This document shows, piece by piece, positions 7,008 through 14,223 of a stretch of 24,930 bases of DNA; within the stretch, counting starts at the first letter, position 1, and every line of letters begins with the position of its first letter. The translations under genes and the position numbers were made by a program. The notes under the pieces were generated by a model. The model made no database searches, was not told the origin of the DNA, and worked only from the letters and a program-made list of their open reading frames with translations. Source of the DNA: DATARN01 sp036264135 (GTDB taxonomy: Bacteria; Actinomycetota; Acidimicrobiia; Acidimicrobiales; Palsa-688); contig DATARN010000110.1 of assembly GCA_036264135.1 (NCBI GenBank), positions 1 through 24,930 of the forward strand. The letters run 5' to 3'.

Positions 7008-8027
7008 GTGCCTCACCGCCTTTTTCGACTCTGCGCCCTGCTGCTCCTGGTCGCCGCCGGCTGCCACAGCGCCGTCAAGACGACCCAGGCGACGTCCACC
7101 TCGACCACTCTTTCGACATCGACATCGACATCGACGTCGACCGTCGGGCCGGCGACCAGCACCACCATCGCAACGACGTTGCCGACCAAGACCACCGCGA
7201 CGACGCTGGCGCCCGCGGGTGCGGCGCCGTGTGGGTGGGCGCCGTCGCCGCCGGCGACCTACCAGCACGTCATCTGGATCTGGATGGAAAACCACACCTG
7301 GCCCCAGGTCCTCGGCGACGCGAGGGCGGCACCGTACGAAGTGGCCCTCGCCGGCCGGTGCGGGACCGCCACCAACTACCGCAGCGTCGGCAGTCCGTCG
7401 CTGCCCAACTACATCGGCGCCACTTCGGGCTCCGCCCAGGGCATCGGCGACGACGCCGATCCCGCCAGCCATCCGCTGGCGGTGGACAACCTGTTCCGGC
7501 AGGTCCGGACGGCGGGCGGCACCGAGCGCAGCTACCAGGAGGCGATGTCCCCGCCGTGCCAGCAGTCCTCGGGCGGGGAGTACGCCGTCAAGCACAACCC
7601 GGCCGCCTATTACGTCGGCGGCCAGGACCGGGCGGCGTGTCAGGCCGACGACGTCCCGCTCACCCAACTGGCGCCCGATCTGGCGTCGGGGCGGTTGCCG
7701 ACGTTCGCCTTCATCACCCCCAACCTGTGCCACGACACCCATGACTGTTCGGTGGCAACGGGCGACGCCTGGCTGTCGGGCTTCCTTCCGTCCCTGCTCA
7801 CCAGCGCAACCTACCGAGCGGGTGCGACGGCCATCATCCTGGTGTGGGACGAGGAGTCCCCCATGCCCAACGTCATGATCGGGCCGGCCGTCCATCCCGG
7901 CACCGTCTCGTCGGCGCGCTTCGACCACTTCGCCCTCCTCCGCACGACCGAGGAGATGCTCGGGTTGCCGGGCCGGTTGGGGTCGGCCGCCGCCGCGCCC
8001 AGCCTGCGGGCTCCGTTCAACCTCTGA
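7008..8027 (+). CDS. phosphoesterase-family lipoprotein
   Basis: A 339-residue predicted lipoprotein. Signal sequence and lipobox LVAAGC place Cys19 as the lipidated residue, followed by a long Ser/Thr-rich tether (22-68). The catalytic domain resembles the phosphoesterase family of acid phosphatases and phospholipase C: HVIWIWMENHTW (87-98), SPSLPNYIGATSG (129-141), FITPNLCHDTHDCSVATGD and a late ILVWDEE that would carry metal ligands. It probably hydrolyses a phosphoester outside the membrane; the substrate cannot be told. GTG 7008 follows the DUF885 stop by 5 bp with aaaagg in front, so the two genes are likely co-transcribed. A hairpin follows the stop. Confidence 0.85.
   Translation: MPHRLFRLCALLLLVAAGCHSAVKTTQATSTSTTLSTSTSTSTSTVGPATSTTIATTLPTKTTATTLAPAGAAPCGWAPSPPATYQHVIWIWMENHTWPQVLGDARAAPYEVALAGRCGTATNYRSVGSPSLPNYIGATSGSAQGIGDDADPASHPLAVDNLFRQVRTAGGTERSYQEAMSPPCQQSSGGEYAVKHNPAAYYVGGQDRAACQADDVPLTQLAPDLASGRLPTFAFITPNLCHDTHDCSVATGDAWLSGFLPSLLTSATYRAGATAIILVWDEESPMPNVMIGPAVHPGTVSSARFDHFALLRTTEEMLGLPGRLGSAAAAPSLRAPFNL
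7113..7142 (+). repeat. hexanucleotide repeat in the lipoprotein tether
   Basis: Three exact tcgaca units followed by tcgacg and tcgacc encode the (Ser-Thr) run of the phosphoesterase tether. This is a slippage-prone, in-frame repeat. Confidence 0.8.
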
Positions 8028-8039
8028 GCGTTACCCGGC

Positions 8040-8060
8040 AGGCGGCGACCAACGCCGCCT
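8040..8060 (+). terminator. hairpin terminator after the phosphoesterase gene
   Basis: An 8-bp perfect stem (aggcggcg / cgccgcct) with a 5-nt loop starts 13 bp after the stop codon. It is followed by a pyrimidine stretch (cccttcttcctc). Good shape for an intrinsic terminator. Confidence 0.65.
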
Positions 8061-8123
8061 CCCTTCTTCCTCGGCCCGGGCACTGACCTGCCGCTGGGCG
8101 GCCACACCAGCAAGGATGGGCCG

Positions 8124-9260
8124 GTGGCGCCGACCGAACCGACGGACCCGGCCCCGTCGCGCCACGAGGAAGTGGCCACGAGCGTCTCGAAACCGGTCAA
8201 CCGCCGCGGCTACCTGCTGATCGCCGGCGCCCTGGTCGTCGTCGCCATCGCGGCCGTCGTCTTCGCCGCCCACACCAACCCCTCCAGCCTCCAGCCGGCG
8301 GTCGACACCAGCCACCTCCCGGTGGGCCCCGCCGCCCCGGCCGTCGATCCGGTGGGCTGGACCAATTCGCCGCCACTCACTCCGGCCGACCTCAAGGGCA
8401 AGGTGGTGCTGTACGACTTTTGGACCTACTCATGTATCAACTGCGTACGGACCCTCCCGTACGTGCGCGCCTGGTACGCCCGCTACCAGGCCGACGGGCT
8501 GGTGGTCGTCGGGATCCACTCGCCGGAGTTCGACTTCGAGAAGAACCACGCCAACGTGACGCGGGCGGTGGGCAACCTGGGGGTGACCTGGCCGGTCGCC
8601 TTCGACGACAACATGGCCGTCTGGAACGCCTTCCAGAACAACTCCTGGCCGGCCGACTACATCGCCGACCGCTCGGGCCACGTCCGGTACAAGCACATCG
8701 GCGAGGGCGACTATGGGCAGACGGAGGACGTGATCCGTACCCTGCTCGGCGTGGCCACCACCGCCCCGCGCGCCGCCGCCCCGGGCTCGGCCGCGACCGC
8801 CGCCCAGCCCACCACCGGTGACATGACGCCCGAGACATACCTCGGCGTGTTGCGGGGCGCGTCCGCCAAGCAGGGACCGGCAACCTATCCCGAGCCGGCA
8901 ACGGTCCCCGTCGACGCCGCTCGCCTGGCCGGGCCGTGGACCGGAACCGCCGACTACATCGAGGCGGGGGCGGCCAACAGCGCCATCGTGCTGCACTACC
9001 AGGCCCGTCAGGTGAACCTGGTCATGGCCCCGGCGGCGTCGGGTCCGGTCACCGTCGTCGTCCAGCTGGACGGTATGCCCGTCCCACCGGCCTACCGGAC
9101 GGTGCAGACCGTGGTCGACGCCGGCGGCCGGACCACCGTGACGGTGGCCAACGCCGACCTGTACGCGCTGGTCCAGGGCCCGGGCGTCGAGGGGCACACG
9201 CTGCGGGTCACCGCCGGCGCTCCCGGCCTGCTGGCCTACGACTTCACCTTCGGCGGCTGA
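8124..9260 (+). CDS. DipZ-like membrane-anchored thioredoxin/TlpA protein with C-terminal beta domain
   Basis: A 378-residue protein. A short cytoplasmic N-terminus (with RRGYLLIAG) leads into one membrane anchor (about 29-49). A redoxin/TlpA domain (about 77-220) follows, with active site C104-I-N-C107 in the DFWTYSCINC context typical of the DipZ thioredoxin domain. The C-terminal domain (about 250-378) resembles the beta-sandwich at the end of mycobacterial DipZ. It should act outside the membrane as a thiol reductase or oxidoreductase fed with electrons by CcdA, encoded directly downstream. GTG 8124 is preceded by aaggatgg. In Mycobacterium tuberculosis DipZ these modules are one polypeptide with CcdA first; here they are separate and in the opposite order. 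Confidence 0.88.
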   Translation: MAPTEPTDPAPSRHEEVATSVSKPVNRRGYLLIAGALVVVAIAAVVFAAHTNPSSLQPAVDTSHLPVGPAAPAVDPVGWTNSPPLTPADLKGKVVLYDFWTYSCINCVRTLPYVRAWYARYQADGLVVVGIHSPEFDFEKNHANVTRAVGNLGVTWPVAFDDNMAVWNAFQNNSWPADYIADRSGHVRYKHIGEGDYGQTEDVIRTLLGVATTAPRAAAPGSAATAAQPTTGDMTPETYLGVLRGASAKQGPATYPEPATVPVDAARLAGPWTGTADYIEAGAANSAIVLHYQARQVNLVMAPAASGPVTVVVQLDGMPVPPAYRTVQTVVDAGGRTTVTVANADLYALVQGPGVEGHTLRVTAGAPGLLAYDFTFGG

Positions 9261-9261
9261 G

Positions 9262-9319
9262 GGCGCCGGACATGGTGCGGCCGCCGGGAGGCGGGGCGGC
9301 ACGAACGCCGCCCGGCGCC
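9262..9319 (+). promoter_or_regulatory. nested hairpins between the thioredoxin gene and ccdA
   Basis: An inner 7-bp stem (gggcggc 9294-9300 with gccgccc 9307-9313) is enclosed by an outer 8-bp pairing (ggcgccgg 9262-9269 with ccggcgcc 9312-9319). The two share two bases, so they compete or stack. They fill the 63-bp gap and end 4 bp before the ccdA ATG, where a ribosome site would lie. Role (attenuation, partial termination or translation control) is inferred. Confidence 0.35.
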
Positions 9320-9323
9320 TGAC

Positions 9324-10028
9324 ATGGTCAGCGACCTGGTGGCCCTGTTCGGAGCCGGGGTGGCTTCGTTTCTGGCCCCCTGCCTGGTGCCGTTGTTGCC
9401 GGCCTACCTGGGCATCATCACCGGCGAGTCGGCGGCCCACGCCGACGCCCGCCAAGCGGTGCCCGCGACCGCGGTGTTCGTTCTCGGCTTCGCCACCGTG
9501 TTCGCAGGCCTGGGCGCCGCCGCCGGCCTACTCGGCTCGTCGCTGCACCACCTCCAGCAGGTCGTGCAGCGGGTGGGCGGGGTGATCGTGATCGTGATGG
9601 GGCTGGCGCTGCTCGGCGTGGTTCGAGGGCCGCTGCTGCGTGAGGCCCGGCTGTTGCGGGCCGTGCCCAAAGTGGCCGGTCCGCTGCGGCCCTACGTCAT
9701 CGGCGTCGCCTTCGGGGCGGCATGGAGTCCGTGCGTCGGGCCGTTGCTGGCCGCCGCCCTCACCGTCGCCGCCGACAGCGGCCAGGCCGGGCGGGGGGCG
9801 CTGCTGCTCCTGGCCTACGCCCTGGGAATCGGCCTGCCCTTCCTCGTGGCGTCGCTCGGCCTGGCCTCGTGGCCCGGTCTCAGCGGCGCCCTCCGCCGGG
9901 CCGGCCGGCGCATCGAACGGGTCGCCGGCGTGCTGCTCGTCATTCTCGGTGTCCTCCTGGCCACCGATACCTACCGCCACCTCACCTCCTACCTGGCCCG
10001 CTTTACCCCCGCCGTGCACGGCCTCTAG
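9324..10028 (+). CDS. ccdA: CcdA-family cytochrome c biogenesis / thiol-disulfide transmembrane protein
   Basis: A 234-residue integral membrane protein with about six hydrophobic helices. The two conserved cysteines of the CcdA/DsbD core are present: Cys20 in FLAPCLVPLLPAYLG and Cys137 in AAWSPCVGPLL. CcdA carries reducing equivalents from cytoplasmic thioredoxin across the membrane to extracytoplasmic thioredoxin-like proteins, used in cytochrome c maturation and disulfide reduction. The TlpA/DipZ-like partner is encoded immediately upstream, so the two very likely form one redox relay. ATG 9324 has no obvious Shine-Dalgarno and sits behind a hairpin, suggesting coupling to the upstream gene. 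Length is normal for the family. Confidence 0.92.
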   Translation: MVSDLVALFGAGVASFLAPCLVPLLPAYLGIITGESAAHADARQAVPATAVFVLGFATVFAGLGAAAGLLGSSLHHLQQVVQRVGGVIVIVMGLALLGVVRGPLLREARLLRAVPKVAGPLRPYVIGVAFGAAWSPCVGPLLAAALTVAADSGQAGRGALLLLAYALGIGLPFLVASLGLASWPGLSGALRRAGRRIERVAGVLLVILGVLLATDTYRHLTSYLARFTPAVHGL

Positions 10029-10034
10029 TACCGA

Positions 10035-10142
10035 GGCCACCTTCCGCCGCCAGAACAACAGGAAGTGGCCACACCCCCCGACAGACCTCCGCCGGTAAGG
10101 CCACCACCCGTCGCCGGAACAACAGGAAGTGGCCACACCCCC
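10035..10142. repeat. 44-bp imperfect direct repeat (64-bp period) downstream of ccdA
   Basis: Copies at 10035-10078 and 10099-10142 share 40 of 44 bases, with an identical 26-bp core (gaacaacaggaagtggccac...). Each core holds the perfect 8-bp palindrome gtggccac. In copy 1, ggccac-c-ttcc (10035-10045) pairs with ggaagtggcc (10061-10070) with one bulge, a candidate ccdA terminator. Copy 2 keeps only the 6-bp ggccac/gtggcc pairing. Alternatively the palindromes are operator sites for the downstream gene. Confidence 0.8.
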
Positions 10143-10182
10143 GTCCCCCTACCTTGGAGGAAGCCGCCGGCAGGAGGGCGCC

Positions 10183-11286
10183 ATGGACATCGGACAGGCG
10201 ACACGGGAATACGAGGCGTGGCTGCGGGCGCAACTGCCGGTAGTCATCGAGGAGGACCTGGAGTTCAAGCACCAGCAGATGGCGGCCGCCGCCTTCCCGT
10301 TCCTCCGGGCCACCTTTTACCGCTGGGCACAACGGTGGGCCGAGGTGTGTCCCCATCTGGCCGCCGCGCCGGCGGTTCTCGGCGTCGGCGACCTGCACGT
10401 CGAGAACTACGGCACCTGGCGCGACGCCGAAGGGCGGCTGGTCTGGGGCATCAACGACTTCGACGAAGCGACCTGGCTGCCCTACACCGTGGACCTGGTC
10501 CGCCTGGCCACCAGCGCCCTGCTGGCGACCGACGAGCACCGCCTCACCGTGGCGGTCGAGGCGGGCGCCGAGGCGATACTGGCCGGGTACCGCAGCGCCC
10601 TGGTCGATGGCGGCCGGCCGTTGGTCCTGGCCGAGCACCACCGCGAGCTGCGCTGCCTGGCCACCGGCCAGCTCCGGGACCCGGAGCGGTTCTGGGCCAA
10701 GATGCAGGCGCTCCCCAGCGCCGACGTTTCCCGCTATCCCGGCGACGCCGTGACCACCGTCGTAACGGCCCTTCCCGAAGCTGCCGCCATCACGGCCGGC
10801 GCCGGCATCCGGTCCCGGCGGGCCGGGCTGGGCAGCCTGGGGCGGCCCCGGCTGGTGGCCCTCGCCGAGTGGCGGGGCGGGGCGGTGGCCCGGGAGGTGA
10901 AAGCCCTCCTGCCGTCGGCGTGGGACTGGGCTCGGGCGGGAGCGCCGGACCGCGACCCGTATTACCGGGAGATCCTGGCGAAGGCGGTGCGCTGCCCCGA
11001 CCCCTGCGCCGGCGTCGCCGGCCGGTGGCTGGTCCGACGGTTGGCACCGGACTGCATACGGATCGAACTGGCGGAAATGCCCGCCGATCGCGACGAGGCC
11101 CTCCTGCTGCGGGCCATGGGCCACGAGCTCGCCAATGTCCACCTCGGCACACCCGAGGCGGCCGGAAAGATTGTGGCCGATCTGGACGGACGTCGTCCCG
11201 GCTGGCTGGCCGCGGCGGCGCAGCGTATGGCCGCCGACACCGTCGGCGACTGGAACCGGTGGAAGGCGACGTGGGAAAAGCGGTGA
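10183..11286 (+). CDS. DUF2252 family protein (kinase-like fold suspected)
   Basis: A 367-residue protein matching the DUF2252 family. Its key motifs are GVGDLHVENYGTW (67-79) and GINDFDEATWLPYTVDLVRLA (from about 89). These resemble the GDxHxxN catalytic loop and DxD metal-binding motif of aminoglycoside-phosphotransferase-like kinases; kinase activity is inference and no substrate is known. There is no signal peptide or membrane segment. ATG 10183 was chosen because aggagg lies at 10172-10177; the frame is open 18 codons further up, but that would start inside the direct repeats. It is separated from ccdA by the repeat region, so probably has its own promoter. Confidence 0.85.
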   Translation: MDIGQATREYEAWLRAQLPVVIEEDLEFKHQQMAAAAFPFLRATFYRWAQRWAEVCPHLAAAPAVLGVGDLHVENYGTWRDAEGRLVWGINDFDEATWLPYTVDLVRLATSALLATDEHRLTVAVEAGAEAILAGYRSALVDGGRPLVLAEHHRELRCLATGQLRDPERFWAKMQALPSADVSRYPGDAVTTVVTALPEAAAITAGAGIRSRRAGLGSLGRPRLVALAEWRGGAVAREVKALLPSAWDWARAGAPDRDPYYREILAKAVRCPDPCAGVAGRWLVRRLAPDCIRIELAEMPADRDEALLLRAMGHELANVHLGTPEAAGKIVADLDGRRPGWLAAAAQRMAADTVGDWNRWKATWEKR

Positions 11287-11300
11287 CATGAACAGGCCGC

Positions 11301-11306
11301 GATAAT
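11301..11306 (+). promoter_or_regulatory. possible -10 box for the metal-transport operon
   Basis: gataat at 11301-11306 lies about 20 bp upstream of the leader ORF's Shine-Dalgarno and just after the DUF2252 stop. No convincing -35 box is visible at the right distance, so this is a weak call. Confidence 0.25.
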
Positions 11307-11325
11307 CTGGGCTCACGGCTGATTT

Positions 11326-11430
11326 GAGGAGGTGAGGACGCATGCACAACGGCGAACCCCCGAGTAGTCGCTGGCAACGTTGCGCCTCCCGAGCCGGGAC
11401 TGTCGTGTAGCGCGTCGCGCCGCGACAGTC
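11326..11430 (+). promoter_or_regulatory. structured leader of the metal-transport operon (candidate Mg2+/Mn2+ riboswitch or attenuator)
   Basis: Two hundred bases of leader separate the DUF2252 stop from the MgtE_N/CBS gene. The segment begins gaggaggtgagg, which contains the AGGTGAGG string I associate with M-box (ykoK) Mg2+ riboswitches. It carries the palindrome gcaacgttgc, and ggagg/cctcc segments that can pair across about 60 nt. It ends in a 10-bp stem (11398-11407 with 11421-11430, one G-U) whose 13-nt loop starts with the stop codon of the leader ORF. Placement before Mg/Mn-type genes supports a metal-responsive role. I cannot confirm the full aptamer by eye. Confidence 0.45.
11342..11410 (+). 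CDS. short upstream ORF / candidate leader peptide of the metal-transport operon
   Basis: A 22-codon ORF beginning MHNGEPPSSR and ending at TAG 11408-11410. Its Shine-Dalgarno (ggaggt at 11328-11333, 8 bp from the ATG) is the strongest ribosome site in this region. It ends 76 bp before the main gene. Its stop codon sits in the loop of the downstream hairpin, so ribosome position would change folding. Pro- or acidic-rich leader peptides are known to sense Mg2+ through ribosome stalling or destabilisation; this one has only GEPP, so the analogy is loose. If the segment is a pure riboswitch, the ORF may be fortuitous. Confidence 0.45.
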   Translation: MHNGEPPSSRWQRCASRAGTVV

Positions 11431-11486
11431 GGCGGCCTGGCTGGCAGTTCCCTGCCCGTTCTTCTCACTTCCGAGCGAGGGTGCCC

Positions 11487-12854
11487 ATGGCCATCCGTCC
11501 CCCCCTTCCCCCGAATCCGCTTCGTACCGCCCGCCGCCAGCGCCAGCAGCGCCAGCAGCGGCTGCTGGCTACCCGCACCCTGCGGGACAACCTGATCTCC
11601 CTGGCCGGCATCGCCCACGGGCCCGTGCTCAACCAGGCGGGCGAGGAGGTCGGCACCTTGGTGGACGTCGTCGCCCGTTGGGACGGCGAGGAGTCATACC
11701 CGCCCGTGACCGGCCTGGTGGTGAAGGTCGGCCGGCGTGAGGCCTTCGTCGCCATGGACGACGTGCAGGACGTGACCCACGACCATGTCCAGCTGCGTTC
11801 TGCCCGGCTGGACCTCCGGGAGTTCGCCCGCCGCCCGGGCGAGGTCATGCTGGCCAAGGACGTCGTGGACCATCAGCTGGTCGACATCGACGGCGTGCAG
11901 GTGATCCGGGCTGCCGACCTCTATCTCGCCTGGATGCCCGGCACGCCGCCCGGGCCGCCGCGGGTGCTGCGCCTGGTCGGCGCCGACGTCAGCGTCCAGA
12001 CCCTCCTCCGCCGCCTCGGCCCCAAGCGCTGGCGGGGCCGGCCGACGCCGGAGCGGGTGATCGACTGGTCCAACATCCAGCCCTTCGCGGGCGAAGTCCG
12101 CCAGGTCAAGCTGCGGTCGTCCAACGAGGGCCTGCGCCGGCTGCGCCCCGGTGAACTGGCCGACCTCCTCGAGGACCTGGGCCGGTCGGGCCGCCAGGAG
12201 CTGCTGTCCCACCTGGAGCCGGAAATGGCGGCCGACGCCCTCGAGGAAATGGACCCCGAGGAGCTGGGTGCCCTCCTCCGGGAGACGCCGCCCGAGCAGG
12301 CGGCCGAGCTGGTCGCCAACATGGAGCCCGACGAGGCGGTCGACGCCCTCCGCGACCTCGACGAGGATGAGCGGGAAGAGCTGTTCGAGCACATGGACGA
12401 CCAGCAGCGCGAGGAGCTGACGGAGCTGCTCGAGTACAAGGAGGACACCGCGGGCGGCTTCATGACGACCACGCTGGTGACGGCCACTCCCGACGAGGGC
12501 GTCGGCGCCCTCCGGAACCGGCTGCGCGACGAGGTGGACCACCGCGGCGAGATCGACGCGGTGGCGGTGGTCGACGAGGGCGGCCGGTACGTCGACGACG
12601 TCAGCCTCTACGACGTGGCCATCGCCGCGGAAGACCAGGTTGTGCACGACCTGCTGGGCGACAGCGAGCCGATCACCGTCACCGCCGACGCCGAGCTGCG
12701 CGAGGTTGCGGCCCAGCTCACCGAGAGCCGCCGCTCGTCGGTGGTCGTGGTGGATGAGGACTGCCACCCGATCGGCCGCATCCTGGCCGACGACGTGATC
12801 GACGCCTTGCTGCCCGAGCGGGGCCGCTTCCACTTCCCCCGCCTGCTGTCATGA
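11487..12854 (+). CDS. PRC-barrel / MgtE N-domain / CBS-domain cytoplasmic protein
   Basis: A 455-residue soluble protein. PRC-barrel-like segments occupy about 38-150. An Asp/Glu-rich, helical-repeat MgtE intracellular N-domain follows (about 215-320), and CBS-type segments (about 320-445) open with the MgtE-typical EDTAGGFMTT. The Mg2+ channel MgtE has the same N and CBS domains as its Mg2+ sensor, but the five-helix membrane pore is absent here and the protein ends in HFPRLLS. It therefore probably acts as a detached metal sensor or regulator of the Nramp-type transporter, whose start overlaps this stop (ATGA). ATG 11487 has gagg at a 6-bp spacing; GTG 11481 is the only close alternative. 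Confidence 0.88.
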   Translation: MAIRPPLPPNPLRTARRQRQQRQQRLLATRTLRDNLISLAGIAHGPVLNQAGEEVGTLVDVVARWDGEESYPPVTGLVVKVGRREAFVAMDDVQDVTHDHVQLRSARLDLREFARRPGEVMLAKDVVDHQLVDIDGVQVIRAADLYLAWMPGTPPGPPRVLRLVGADVSVQTLLRRLGPKRWRGRPTPERVIDWSNIQPFAGEVRQVKLRSSNEGLRRLRPGELADLLEDLGRSGRQELLSHLEPEMAADALEEMDPEELGALLRETPPEQAAELVANMEPDEAVDALRDLDEDEREELFEHMDDQQREELTELLEYKEDTAGGFMTTTLVTATPDEGVGALRNRLRDEVDHRGEIDAVAVVDEGGRYVDDVSLYDVAIAAEDQVVHDLLGDSEPITVTADAELREVAAQLTESRRSSVVVVDEDCHPIGRILADDVIDALLPERGRFHFPRLLS

Positions 12855-14179
12855 CCACGACCACGCCGCAGGACACGGGCACGGCGTCACCCGACGAGGC
12901 CAAGGACCACGACGCCGCGGCGACACTCCGGCCGCCCATGTCCCGGCGGCGACGGTTCCTCACCTACCTGGCGTGGGCCGGACCCGGGATCATCGCCGCC
13001 AACGCCGGCAACGACGCCGGAGGCGTGATCACCTACGCCTCGGCGGGCGCCCAGTACCAGTACCGGACGCTGTTCTTCATGGTCCTGGTGACGGTGGCCC
13101 TCGTCGTCGTGCAGGAGATGGCGGCCCGTCTCGGCGCCTTCACCGGCAAGGGGCTGGCCGCCCTGATCCGCGAAGAGTTCACCCTGCGCGTGTCGGCCTT
13201 CGCCCTGTTCTGCCTCATCGTGGCCAACGTCGGGCTGGTCGTCTCCGAGTTCGCCGGGATCGGGGCGGCGCTGGAGCTGCTCGGCGTCAGCCGGTTCATT
13301 TCCATCCCCATCGCCGCCGCCGCCATCTGGGCCCTCGTCCTGTTCGGGTCCTACCGTTACGCCGAACGCATCTTCCTGGTGCTCTCGCTGATCTTCTTCG
13401 CCTACCCGCTGGCCGCCTTCCTCGGCCATCCCCGCTGGGGGGACGCCCTGGGCTCGACGATCCTCCCCCACCTCCTGGCCAGCAAGAGCTTCGTGCTGCT
13501 CGGCGTGGCCCTGATCGGCACCACCATCACCCCGTACATGCAGCTGTACGTGGCGGCGGCGGTGGCCGACAAAGGGATCGGGCCGGAGGAGTACCGCTAC
13601 GAAAAGCTGGACTCGATCGGCGGCGCCATCTTCGGCGACGTCATCAGCCTGTTCATCATCGTCGCCACCGGCGCCGCCATCGGCCACTTGGGGCAACCGC
13701 TGAACTCGGCCAAGGACGCCGCCGAGGCGTTGAAACCGGTCGCCGGCCGCTTCGCCGTCCAACTGTTCGCCATCGGGCTGTTCGGGGCGTCGGCGCTGGC
13801 GGCGGCGGTCGTCCCCCTGTCCACCGCCTACGCCCTGTCGGAAGCCATCGGGGTGGAACGATCGGTGTCCCGGCGCTTCGCCGAGGCGCCGCTGTTCCTG
13901 TCGCTGTTCACCTTCCAGGTGGTGGTCGGCGCCGGCGTGGCCCTCCTGGGCGGCAACCTCATCAATCTCCTGATCCGCACCCAGATCCTCAACGGGATCA
14001 TCACGCCCGTCATCTTGGTCTTCCTGTTGATCCTGGCCAACCGGCGCAGCGTCCTCGGCGATGCCGCCAACGGGCCCGCCTTCCGGGCGGTGGCGACCGT
14101 GTGTATCGCCGGCGTCAGCCTCATGTCGGCCATCGTCGTGGTCCAGTCGGTGCTGCCCTGGTTTGGCATCGCCACGTGA
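12851..14179 (+). CDS. Nramp-family divalent metal transporter, NRMT-like (probable Mg2+/Mn2+)
   Basis: A 442-residue membrane protein with about 11 hydrophobic helices and clear Nramp (SLC11) architecture. The metal-site motifs are divergent. The first helix has AANAGNDAGG (49-58) instead of the DPGN motif, and the sixth has GTTITPYMQ (223-231) instead of the MPH motif. These changes match what I know of Nramp-related magnesium transporters (NRMT), which move Mg2+ and Mn2+ through an enlarged site without proton coupling. The coupled MgtE_N/CBS gene supports Mg2+ as substrate. A cytoplasmic N-tail (1-35) precedes the first helix. Nramp membership is firm; the NRMT assignment is inference. 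Confidence 0.9.
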   Translation: MTTTTPQDTGTASPDEAKDHDAAATLRPPMSRRRRFLTYLAWAGPGIIAANAGNDAGGVITYASAGAQYQYRTLFFMVLVTVALVVVQEMAARLGAFTGKGLAALIREEFTLRVSAFALFCLIVANVGLVVSEFAGIGAALELLGVSRFISIPIAAAAIWALVLFGSYRYAERIFLVLSLIFFAYPLAAFLGHPRWGDALGSTILPHLLASKSFVLLGVALIGTTITPYMQLYVAAAVADKGIGPEEYRYEKLDSIGGAIFGDVISLFIIVATGAAIGHLGQPLNSAKDAAEALKPVAGRFAVQLFAIGLFGASALAAAVVPLSTAYALSEAIGVERSVSRRFAEAPLFLSLFTFQVVVGAGVALLGGNLINLLIRTQILNGIITPVILVFLLILANRRSVLGDAANGPAFRAVATVCIAGVSLMSAIVVVQSVLPWFGIAT

Positions 14180-14223
14180 GAAAGTAGAGCTGGGCCCGCC
14201 GCCGGCCCGGGAATGGGCCCGCC

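Noticed and set aside
11313..11618. 101-residue minus-strand open frame over the metal-operon leader
   Set aside because: No ribosome site or family resemblance; antisense to the leader and the start of the MgtE_N/CBS gene.
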